Source: Desulfonatronum sp. SC1
GTDB lineage: Bacteria > Desulfobacterota > Desulfovibrionia > Desulfovibrionales > Desulfonatronaceae
Reading direction: 5' to 3'
DNA length: 64,000 bases
Assembly (NCBI RefSeq): GCF_003046795.1
Contig: NZ_PZKN01000007.1
Coordinates: 1-64,000 of the forward strand
Within the stretch, counting starts at the first letter, position 1. Every line of letters starts with the position of its first letter. Under the pieces are notes generated by a model, which worked only from the letters and a program-made list of their open reading frames with translations, did no database searches and had not been told where the DNA came from. Of this stretch, positions 47,778 to 56,645 are shown in pieces. The position numbers and the translations under genes were made by a program.

Positions 47778-48383
47778 TTACAGCGTTTGGCGGTAGGTAA
47801 TGGATTGACGCAAGGTTTCCTTGTCGATGAATTTCAAGTCCGTGCCCAGAGGTATCCCTTGGGCCAGACGGGTCACCTGAACGCCGGGAAAGTCTCGTTC
47901 AACGAGGTTTTTGACGTAGGAACCCGTGGATTCGGACTCCAGGGTCGTGCCCAGAGCCAGGATCAGTTCCCGAACCTGATTCTCGGACAATCGTTCGCGA
48001 AGGCGACCCATTTCCAGGCTTTCCGGCTTCACGCCGTCCAAGGGCGACAAGAGCCCTCCGAGAACGAGGTACTTGCCCCGATACCCGCCGGACTGCTCCA
48101 TGAGCAGCATGGAATCCCATTCCGCCACCAGACAGAGCTGCTCGGAGGATCGACCGGAATCGGTACAGATCGCGCAGGGATCCTGATCCGAAATGCCGGC
48201 ACAGGAGCCGCACAAGCAGAGCTTGTCCCGCAGCTCCAAAATGCTCCGGCCCAACTCGGATGTTCGCTCTTTGGGCCATTTCAACAGGACCAGAGCCACA
48301 CGGAGGGCTGATTTCGGACCGAGGCCCGGTAAGGTGGCCAACTGGTCCACCACGTTCAGCAAGGTTTGGGGCAACTCCCGCAC
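47778..48383 (-). CDS. recR: recombination protein RecR
   Basis: RecR loads RecA in the RecFOR pathway of gap repair. The 201-residue protein has the helix-hairpin-helix (LATLPGLGPKSALRVALVLL near 11-30), the four-cysteine zinc finger (CLCGSCAGISDQDPCAIC near 57-74) and the Toprim domain (LVLGGLLSPLDGVKPESL and ILALGTTLESESTGSYV). The order dnaX-ybaB-recR is conserved widely. It starts 12 bases after ybaB. Confidence 0.97.
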   Translation of the reverse strand: MRELPQTLLNVVDQLATLPGLGPKSALRVALVLLKWPKERTSELGRSILELRDKLCLCGSCAGISDQDPCAICTDSGRSSEQLCLVAEWDSMLLMEQSGGYRGKYLVLGGLLSPLDGVKPESLEMGRLRERLSENQVRELILALGTTLESESTGSYVKNLVERDFPGVQVTRLAQGIPLGTDLKFIDKETLRQSITYRQTL

Positions 48384-48395
48384 TTCCGACTTCCC

Positions 48396-48710
48396 CTAGA
48401 ACATTCCGGGGATCTTGATCCCGCCGGTCACCTGGGCCATCTCGTCCTTCATCATGTCGCCGGCCTTTTTCATGGCCTCGTTTACCGCGGCCAGAACCAA
48501 ATCCTGTAACATGTCCACGTCCTCGGGGTTGACCACGGCCGGGTCGATCTTGATGGCCAGGACTTCCTGGGCCCCGTTGACCGTGACCGTGACCATCCCG
48601 CCGCCGGCGGCGGCTTCGACGGTCCTGCGGCCAACTTCCTCTTGCAGCTTGGTGATTTTATTCTGCATCACCTGCGCCTGGCGGACCAGGTCGCCCATTC
48701 CTTTCATCAT
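48396..48710 (-). CDS. YbaB/EbfC nucleoid-associated protein
   Basis: A small DNA-binding protein of the YbaB/EbfC family. The 104-residue protein has the alpha-beta-alpha fold with an N-terminal MMKGMGDLVRQAQVMQNKITKLQEEV helix, VTVTVNGAQEVLAIKIDPAVV sheet and a C-terminal AMKKAGDMMKDEM helix. I chose the ATG at 48710, where AAGGAG lies six to seven bases upstream; longer starts include non-conserved residues. It lies between dnaX and recR. Confidence 0.94.
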   Translation of the reverse strand: MMKGMGDLVRQAQVMQNKITKLQEEVGRRTVEAAAGGGMVTVTVNGAQEVLAIKIDPAVVNPEDVDMLQDLVLAAVNEAMKKAGDMMKDEMAQVTGGIKIPGMF

Positions 48711-48802
48711 AATATGCTCCTTCAGGGTTTTTTTCCGAGGTTCGACGCTGATTTGAAAAGGACGCACTCCGGCATGGCTTTCACGTGACCTCGGAAGAGT
48801 GG

Positions 48803-50791
48803 TTAATGGGGCTGTCGTGGTTCCACGGAGACCACTTTCGCCTTGAATTGTTCAACGAATTCGGCCACCAGTGGATGCTTGTCCGGAGTAATGGCGGCCC
48901 CGGACGACGGGCCCGGGATTTGACCGCCATTTCGTGGTGGAACAAGCTCCATTCGCATGGGGCGCTCGAAATAGTCTTCGGCCGCATCCTCCAGGACCCG
49001 GAGCTTATGGGGGTCGCTGAGCAAGTCGTACTGCACCTGGTGCCGACAATGCAGGACCAGACCCTGATCCGTCATGGCGCATTCAATCTGGCGCAGCTTC
49101 GGATAACGGGCCTTGTCGGCGCGGCACAGTCGGTCATAGTGGTTTAAAAAGCCTTCAAGTGTTTTGACAGGAAACGCCGAATCCGCCGTCCTCGCCGAGG
49201 ACTGTAGCGGACTCTCTTCCCCTGCAATGAAGTTAGGATCAGGTTGAGGTCGAGGTTCCTGGACGTTTCGGGCGGAGGCGGGAGCGGGCGGGGGGTATCC
49301 GCCGTCGAGTCCGAGTTGCTGCTCCGAGCCTTCCACGGTGCTCGGGCGTGTCCCGGTTGTCGGCTCCTCAACCGCCTCGTCTTTTGTCGGTGGTCTCAGT
49401 GAAGGACCAACCGGGGAGGTCGGAGGCGAAGGCGGTGGCGGAGCGGACTTTGGAGCTTGAACAGGCTGATCGGCTTCGGACGGCCCCTGAATGGTTTCGG
49501 ACAGCGACCTGGGGAACTGCTGGGAGCGCTCCCGCCAGGTCTGCCTGGGGGGGGGGCTTCGATCTGTCGGGATCGGTTCAGGACCGACGCCGATTTTTTG
49601 CTTGGTTGATTTGTCGGATGGCTTTGGGGAAAAGCTCACGGGCCGAACCGAGCCAGCTTGCTGCGGTTTGTCTGAAAACGCGCCGTCCAAGGGCACCAGC
49701 GCAGGCAGGTAGGTCAGGTTAAGAAGCAGCATTTCCAGAGATTGGGCCGGTTCCAGGCTGGTCAGCACCTTGCGCTGGGCCTCCAGGGTGATCTGCCATG
49801 CCGCGTGGATATAGGTGGGGGAAAGGTCGGCGGCCACGGCCAACCACGCCCGCCCTTCTTCTTCAGGCAGTTCCAGCAGGGGCAAGGCCTTGTTCCCGAC
49901 TTGGCGCAGCAGAAAAAGATTGCGCCACAGCCCGGCCAGCTCACGCAGAAAAAAGCCCAGATCCAACCCTTCGCGCAGCAGGTCCCCGAGCACGTCGTGC
50001 ACGGCGAGGCAATCCTGCTCGCGCATGGCCTGGATCAACCGCTGAAACAGCTCCCCGCCGGCCAGCCCCAGGGTTCGCCGGACGTCCTCCAGGCGTAAGG
50101 CCTGGTCGCTGATGGTCAGCACCTGTTCCAGAAGGGACATACCGTCCCGGACGCTGCCCGCTGCCCGTCGGGCTAGCAAGGCCGTCGCCGCCGGTTCGTA
50201 CACCCGGCCTTCCAGGTCTAGAATGCGCTCCAGGTGAGCTTGCAGTCCGGCTTGAGGGAGCATCTTGAAAACGTAATGCTGGCTGCGACTGATGATCGTG
50301 GCTGGAAATTTGTGCGGCTCGGTGGTGGCCATGATGAAGGTCACCCGGGGCGGAGGCTCCTCCATGGTTTTGAGCAGGGCGTTGAAGGCCTCCTTGGTCA
50401 GCATATGGGCTTCGTCAATGATGATCACCTTGTAGCGGCACTCCAGGGGAGCATAGCCCACGTCCTCCTTGAGCCGCCGAGCCTGCTCGATGCCCCGGTT
50501 GGAAGCTCCGTCAATCTCGGCCACGTCCGGGGCGGACCCGATGGTGATCTGGCGGCAGTGGTGGCACTTGTTGCAAGGCTCGGCCGCTGGGGCGGTCACG
50601 CAGTTTAACGCTTTGGCGAAAATCCGGGCCAGGGTGGTTTTGCCCACGCCCCGTGTGCCACTGAACAAATAAGCCGCGGCCACCCGGTCCTGGGCCGCGG
50701 TCCGGGACAAAATAGCCCGGATTTCTTCCTGCCCGGCAACCTGGGCAAAGGTTTGAGGGCGATGCTTGGCGGTGAGTTGGATGTGGGACAT
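48803..50791 (-). CDS. dnaX: DNA polymerase III tau/gamma subunit
   Basis: The clamp-loader ATPase of the replisome. The 662-residue protein has Walker A FSGTRGVGKTTLARIF near residue 44, the zinc-binding Cys cluster (CVTAPAAEPCNKCHHC near 64-79), the DEAH-type Walker B and SRC-equivalent region, the domain III helices and a long proline-rich linker (about 385-560) before the tau-specific C-terminal part. A run of ten C (minus strand, 49556-49547) falls in the linker near residue 412, where E. coli makes its shorter gamma form by frameshifting. Walker-region motifs are intact. Confidence 0.96.
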   Translation of the reverse strand: MSHIQLTAKHRPQTFAQVAGQEEIRAILSRTAAQDRVAAAYLFSGTRGVGKTTLARIFAKALNCVTAPAAEPCNKCHHCRQITIGSAPDVAEIDGASNRGIEQARRLKEDVGYAPLECRYKVIIIDEAHMLTKEAFNALLKTMEEPPPRVTFIMATTEPHKFPATIISRSQHYVFKMLPQAGLQAHLERILDLEGRVYEPAATALLARRAAGSVRDGMSLLEQVLTISDQALRLEDVRRTLGLAGGELFQRLIQAMREQDCLAVHDVLGDLLREGLDLGFFLRELAGLWRNLFLLRQVGNKALPLLELPEEEGRAWLAVAADLSPTYIHAAWQITLEAQRKVLTSLEPAQSLEMLLLNLTYLPALVPLDGAFSDKPQQAGSVRPVSFSPKPSDKSTKQKIGVGPEPIPTDRSPPPRQTWRERSQQFPRSLSETIQGPSEADQPVQAPKSAPPPPSPPTSPVGPSLRPPTKDEAVEEPTTGTRPSTVEGSEQQLGLDGGYPPPAPASARNVQEPRPQPDPNFIAGEESPLQSSARTADSAFPVKTLEGFLNHYDRLCRADKARYPKLRQIECAMTDQGLVLHCRHQVQYDLLSDPHKLRVLEDAAEDYFERPMRMELVPPRNGGQIPGPSSGAAITPDKHPLVAEFVEQFKAKVVSVEPRQPH

Positions 50792-50921
50792 GTGGATGAA
50801 CGTTGTTCAGGCGGATTGCGAAAAAGCGATCCAGCGGTGGATTCGGGAAGAAAGGTGGCAGTCGAAGAAGGCGAACAGAGTTTCTAATCAATTCCCGATT
50901 CACTGACAATTACATCGGATT

Positions 50922-51080
50922 TCAAAACCGCCAGGACAGCAAGTAATAGGTCAGCAGCCCCGCTCCCAGCGGGACGTAGATGTACAGTCAGGGCAGGCAG
51001 CGCGAGCCTTTTTTGCGCAGCAGCAGGCCGAATACGGCGGCTGCGACCAGGATCGGGACAATCACGTTGATCAGCGACAT
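50922..51080 (-). CDS. candidate small membrane selenoprotein with a CxxU motif
   Basis: A short frame from ATG 51080 to TGA 50924-50922 is interrupted by one TGA at 50990-50988 (codon 31). Read through as selenocysteine, it gives a 52-residue protein with two membrane helices (about 3-21, LINVIVPILVAAAVFGLLL, and about 33-50, YIYVPLGAGLLTYYLLSW), joined by a basic loop RKKGSRCLPU. The TGA thus forms CxxU, the thiol/selenol redox pattern. Both halves are in one frame and have related character. A hairpin of 7 base pairs follows the TGA at SECIS-like spacing. It lies between der and dnaX on the same strand. The alternative is a nonsense-mutated or chance frame; I have no homologue in view. Confidence 0.45.
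50957..50990 (-). promoter_or_regulatory. possible bacterial SECIS element after the in-frame TGA
   Basis: After TGA at 50990-50988 come twelve bases and then GTCCCGC-TGGGA-GCGGGGC (50975-50957): a seven-pair stem, one a G-U wobble, with a five-base loop. The loop starts 19 bases after the TGA and has G at its second position. This matches the general bacterial SECIS rule of an apical loop 16-37 bases after UGA with an early G. Confidence 0.4.
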
Positions 51081-51143
51081 GGAGCATCCTGCTTGCTGGG
51101 TGTGGCCGAGGGCATGCGTCCCTAGTCGATTTCGCGACGGGGG

Positions 51144-52574
51144 CTACTTGCGATTCTGCTCATGGCTGGAGCGGAAATAGAGCTGCAACGGAGTAAGGTT
51201 CAGGTTAAACCGCTTGCGGATTTGGTTTTCCAGGTATCGGGAGTAGGCTGGCTTGACCAGCTCGGGGTCGTTGACGAAGAAAACGAACGTCGGCGGGGAG
51301 ACGTCGGATTGGGTGACGTAGAAGAATTTGGCCCGGCGTCGATTGACCACGGCGGGTTGGTGTTTCTGGGTGGCGTCGCCGAGGATGCGATTCAGTTGGC
51401 CCGTGGAAATTCGGGTTTGGCACTGGTCCCAGGTTCGTTCCGCCAGAGGCAGCAGGCCGCCGAGTCCGGCCCGGGTCATGGTGGACGTGAAGACCAGAGG
51501 GACGTGCCCGGCAAAAGACAGTTCTTCTTTAAAGTCCTTCTTTAGGGCATTCAGCTCATTGCGGGGAATCAGGTCGATTTTGTTGATCACCGCGATCAGC
51601 GGGGTCTTTTCACGGTCCAAAAATGAAAACAGCTTCTTGTCCTGCCCGGTCAGGCCCTCCACGGCGTCCAGAACCAACAGGGTGATCTGGGCTTTTTTGC
51701 TGCTGCGCAGGGACTTGAGGACGCTGAAACGCTCCAGGCTGTCTTGAATGCGCGTGCGTTTGCGCACTCCGGCCGTATCCACCAGGGTGTACGTCTTGTC
51801 CCCCGCCTGCCAGGTCACGTCCACGCTGTCCCGGGTCGTTCCGGCTTCCCTGGAGACGATCACCCGGTGGTAGCCGATCAGGGCGTTGATCAGGGAGGAC
51901 TTGCCTACGTTGGGCCGCCCGAGCAGCGCCAGACGCAACCCGCCGACCTTGGATGCGTCCTCATCCTCTTTCGGCTCACCTTCTTTCAGCCCGTTCTGGT
52001 CGCCTGGCCCTTCTTGTTCCTCAGGTGCATCTTTTGGCGCGTCTCTTGGCTCACTCTCGGCGGCAGTCGGGGTCGGCAGCCGGTCCACAATGGTATCCCG
52101 GAGGTGATTCAGGCCGTGCCCATGGGCCGCGGACACGGCGAAAAGGGGGAAGCCGAACTGGTGAAAGTCCGCGGTAAGCAGGTCTTCCCTCTCCGCGGCG
52201 TCCACCTTGTTGACGATCAACAACACCGGCTTGTTGGCCACGCGCAACAGCTCAGCCACCTGTTCGTCCAGGGCGTTAGGCCCTTCCCGGCCATCCACGA
52301 TCATCAGCACCAGGGTCGCTTCCAGCAGGGCCTCTCGGGCTTGGAAAAGCACGGCTTGCTTGATGTCTTCGTTGGATTCCGGCTCCAAGCCGCCGGTATC
52401 CACAAGGGCGTAGGGCTTGGCGCCGCGTCGCACCTCCCCGTATATCCTGTCTCGGGTCACACCGGGGACATCGTGGGTCAGGGCCTTGGAAGACCGCAGC
52501 AGTCGGTTGAAAATGGAAGATTTGCCGACATTGGGCCGACCGATCAGGGCCACGACGGGCAGTTCTTGATTCAT
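51144..52574 (-). CDS. der: ribosome-associated GTPase Der (EngA)
   Basis: Der has two tandem GTPase domains and is required for 50S ribosome assembly. The 476-residue protein has two Walker A motifs (GRPNVGKSSIF near residue 12 and GRPNVGKSSLI near 215), two NKVD/NKID specificity motifs (NKVDAAER and NKIDLIP), and a C-terminal KH domain ending LTPLQLYFRSSHEQNRK. An acidic linker of about 50 residues between the domains is longer than usual. Confidence 0.97.
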   Translation of the reverse strand: MNQELPVVALIGRPNVGKSSIFNRLLRSSKALTHDVPGVTRDRIYGEVRRGAKPYALVDTGGLEPESNEDIKQAVLFQAREALLEATLVLMIVDGREGPNALDEQVAELLRVANKPVLLIVNKVDAAEREDLLTADFHQFGFPLFAVSAAHGHGLNHLRDTIVDRLPTPTAAESEPRDAPKDAPEEQEGPGDQNGLKEGEPKEDEDASKVGGLRLALLGRPNVGKSSLINALIGYHRVIVSREAGTTRDSVDVTWQAGDKTYTLVDTAGVRKRTRIQDSLERFSVLKSLRSSKKAQITLLVLDAVEGLTGQDKKLFSFLDREKTPLIAVINKIDLIPRNELNALKKDFKEELSFAGHVPLVFTSTMTRAGLGGLLPLAERTWDQCQTRISTGQLNRILGDATQKHQPAVVNRRRAKFFYVTQSDVSPPTFVFFVNDPELVKPAYSRYLENQIRKRFNLNLTPLQLYFRSSHEQNRK

Positions 52575-52589
52575 GAGGTTTGGGAATCC

Positions 52590-53621
52590 TTAGGTTGAGG
52601 CGTATTGTTGCAAATCCGACGGTTTGATCACGCCTTTTTCCGTGATCAAACCGGTGATCAGCTCGGCCGGGGTGATGTCGAAGGCGAAATTGAGCACCTG
52701 GACGCCTTCCGGAGTGATTTGACGATCCTGGATATGGGTCACTTCCCGTGGAGTGCGCTCCTCGATGGGGATCTCCGCACCCGAGGGCGTGGCAAAGTCG
52801 ATGGTTGAAAACGGAACCGCTACATAAAAAGGCACTCTGTGCCGTTGGGCCAGAACCGCCACGGTATACGTTCCGATCTTGTTGGCCGCGTCTCCATTGG
52901 CCGCGACCCGGTCCGCGCCCACCACCACGGCCTGGACCATGCCCTTGGCCATCAGCAGGCCCACGGCGTTGTCGCAGCACACGGTCACCGGGATGTCGTC
53001 CTGGGCCAGCTCGTAGGCGGTCAGCCGCGCACCCTGTAAAAAGGGCCGGGTCTCGTTGGCCAGCACGGAGATGTTTTTGCCGGATTCCACGGCGGCCCGG
53101 ATCACGCCCAGGGCCGTGCCGTAGGCTCCTGTGGCCAGGGCCCCCGCGTTGCAGTGGGTCATCACCGTATCGCCGTCCCGGAGCAGGTCCGCGCCGTTCC
53201 GGCCCATCTCCCGGTTCACGGCTTCGTCGCGTTGATGCAGTTCCACGGCCTGGGTGAGCCAAGCCGTGCGCAGCGCCTCCAGCCCGATGTCCGGATGGTC
53301 TTGCCAGGTTTGGCGCATCAGGGCCACGGCCCAGGTCAGGTTCACCGCCGTGGGTCTGGCCCGGGCCAGGTCTCCCAGCTGGGCGTCCAGGTCCGCGCTC
53401 CATGACGGGGAGTCCGGGTCGATGTTGCCGGCCGCGATGCAGCAGCCGTAAGCCGCGGTCACGCCGATGGCCGGAGCGCCGCGGATGACCATTTCCTTGA
53501 GAGCGGTAATGATGTCGATCATGTTCCGGCAGACGAACCACTCCTCGGTCAGCGGCAGGAGTCGCTGATCCAACAGGTGCAGTTCATTGGCCTCGGGCTT
53601 GAATTGGATGTGGGGGTGCAT
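52590..53621 (-). CDS. mtnA: S-methyl-5-thioribose-1-phosphate isomerase
   Basis: MtnA converts methylthioribose 1-phosphate to the ribulose form in methionine salvage. The 343-residue protein of the eIF2B-like family has [17 protein letters not shown] near residue 43, the catalytic cysteine in [12 protein letters not shown], the aspartate in [18 protein letters not shown] and the [13 protein letters not shown] motif. It lies 15 bases before der and 41 bases after gatB; no other methionine-salvage genes are in the window. Confidence 0.95.
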   Translation of the reverse strand: MHPHIQFKPEANELHLLDQRLLPLTEEWFVCRNMIDIITALKEMVIRGAPAIGVTAAYGCCIAAGNIDPDSPSWSADLDAQLGDLARARPTAVNLTWAVALMRQTWQDHPDIGLEALRTAWLTQAVELHQRDEAVNREMGRNGADLLRDGDTVMTHCNAGALATGAYGTALGVIRAAVESGKNISVLANETRPFLQGARLTAYELAQDDIPVTVCCDNAVGLLMAKGMVQAVVVGADRVAANGDAANKIGTYTVAVLAQRHRVPFYVAVPFSTIDFATPSGAEIPIEERTPREVTHIQDRQITPEGVQVLNFAFDITPAELITGLITEKGVIKPSDLQQYAST

Positions 53622-53662
53622 TGTGTTCTCGTGTGAATTACGGTGTATTCATCGGATGAGCG

Positions 53663-55093
<1,431 letters not shown>

Positions 55094-55129
55094 GACGCGT
55101 CTCCTTTGTCGTTCAATGGTTCTTTTCGT

Positions 55130-56602
55130 TTATACACAGGGAGGCTCTTCCCCGGTCAGATAGCGATGCATGGCCCGGGCGGCCTGCTTGCCTTGGCCCA
55201 TGGCGCTGATCACCGTGGCCGCGCCGGAGACGATGTCTCCTCCGGCGAAGACGCCGGGCTTGGAGGTGGCCATGGTCTCCGGGTCCGCCACGATGGTCCC
55301 GCGCCTGCCCACTTTGATGCCGGACGACGTTCTTGGGACCAAGGGATTGGGCTGGTTGCCCACGGCCACGATGATCGTGTCCGCGGCCACCACGAACTCG
55401 CTGCCCTCCACGGCCACGGGCCGGCGTCGACCCGAGGCGTCCGGTTCGCCCAGTTCCATGCGCAGACATTCCAGCCCCGTGACCCGATTGCGAGCGTCCG
55501 TGAGGATACGTTTGGGCGCGGTGAGCAAGTGGAACTCCACGCCTTCCTCCTGGGCGTGATGCACCTCTTCGGCCCGGGCAGGCATTTCCTCCTGGCTCCG
55601 GCGATAGACGATCACCGATTCCCCGCCCAGACGCAGGGCCGTGCGGGCCGAATCCATGGCCACGTTGCCCCCGCCCACGGTGACGGCCCGCTTGGGTCGG
55701 ATCGGGGCCGTGCCGTACTTGGGGAAATCATAGGCCTTCATCAGGTTGATCCGGGTCAGAAATTCGTTGGCCGAGAACACGCCGATGGCGTTCTCGCCGG
55801 GGATGTTCAGAAACATGGGCAGCCCGGCCCCCGTACCCACGAACACGGCGTCGAACCCGCTTTCCAGAAGCTGGTCAACGGTCTGGGTCATGCCGATGGC
55901 CATGTCCGTGCGGATTTCCACGCCGTTCTTCTTCAGGGTGTTGATCTCGTACTGGACGATTTCCTTGGGCAGACGGAATTGAGGAATGCCGTACATCAAC
56001 ACCCCTCCGGCCAGGTGCAGGGCCTCGAACATCACCACCTCGTGCCCCCAGCGGATCAAGTCTCCGGCCACGGTGATCCCCGCCGGGCCGGCTCCGACCA
56101 CGGCCACCCGCTTGCCGGTGGACGTCGCGGCGCAGACCGGCGGCTCATGGCCGTGATTCCGGGCGTAGTCCGCGGCAAAGCGTTCCAGTCGACCAATAGC
56201 CACGGGATCGTCTTTCTTGCCCAGGATGCATCCGGCCTCGCACTGGTTCTCCTGGGGGCAGACCCGGCCGCAGACCGCGGGCAGGGCGTTCTGCTCCTTG
56301 AGCTTGTCCGCGGCTTCGGCAAAATGCCCCTTGGCGATCAGATCAATGAAGGCCGGAATGTTGATGTTCACCGGACACCCAGTGATGCAGCCCGCCTTCT
56401 TGCACTGCAAGCACCGGGAGGCCTCCAGCCTGGCGGTCTCCTCGGAATAGCCCCGGGGCACCTCCTCGAAATTGAACCGCCGCCGCCGCGGGTCCTGCTC
56501 GGGCATGGGTTGGCGGGGGATTATGGGGCGCTTGGCCCGCTTCGGACCGGTGTTGTCCCTGGAGGGCTCACTATCGTGTTTAGCGTGCATCAGCTCACTC
56601 AC
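55130..56602 (-). CDS. NfnB/GltD-like NADPH-binding flavoprotein
   Basis: A 490-residue protein of the GltD/NfnB type. It has an N-terminal iron-sulfur region with eight cysteines at 64, 67, 72, 76 and 111, 115, 121, 125, the FAD motif VVGAGPAGITVAGDL near 168, and a NADPH motif VGGGNVAMDSARTALRLG followed by YRRSQEEMPA, which favours NADP. In the NfnAB transhydrogenase this subunit holds the bifurcating FAD and NADPH site. It starts 43 bases after an NfnA-bearing fusion in a four-gene operon, which favours the Nfn reading over glutamate synthase. The GTG at 56602 or the ATG at 56590 could be the start. Confidence 0.92.
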   Translation of the reverse strand: MSELMHAKHDSEPSRDNTGPKRAKRPIIPRQPMPEQDPRRRRFNFEEVPRGYSEETARLEASRCLQCKKAGCITGCPVNINIPAFIDLIAKGHFAEAADKLKEQNALPAVCGRVCPQENQCEAGCILGKKDDPVAIGRLERFAADYARNHGHEPPVCAATSTGKRVAVVGAGPAGITVAGDLIRWGHEVVMFEALHLAGGVLMYGIPQFRLPKEIVQYEINTLKKNGVEIRTDMAIGMTQTVDQLLESGFDAVFVGTGAGLPMFLNIPGENAIGVFSANEFLTRINLMKAYDFPKYGTAPIRPKRAVTVGGGNVAMDSARTALRLGGESVIVYRRSQEEMPARAEEVHHAQEEGVEFHLLTAPKRILTDARNRVTGLECLRMELGEPDASGRRRPVAVEGSEFVVAADTIIVAVGNQPNPLVPRTSSGIKVGRRGTIVADPETMATSKPGVFAGGDIVSGAATVISAMGQGKQAARAMHRYLTGEEPPCV

Positions 56603-56645
56603 AGCAAATCAAAGAGAGGATAAATCCAAATGGGGCGGCATGATT

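Noticed and set aside
50792-50921. SRP RNA near dnaX
   Set aside because: The 4.5S RNA gene is often near dnaX, but the conserved GGAAGCAGCC-type loop is missing here.
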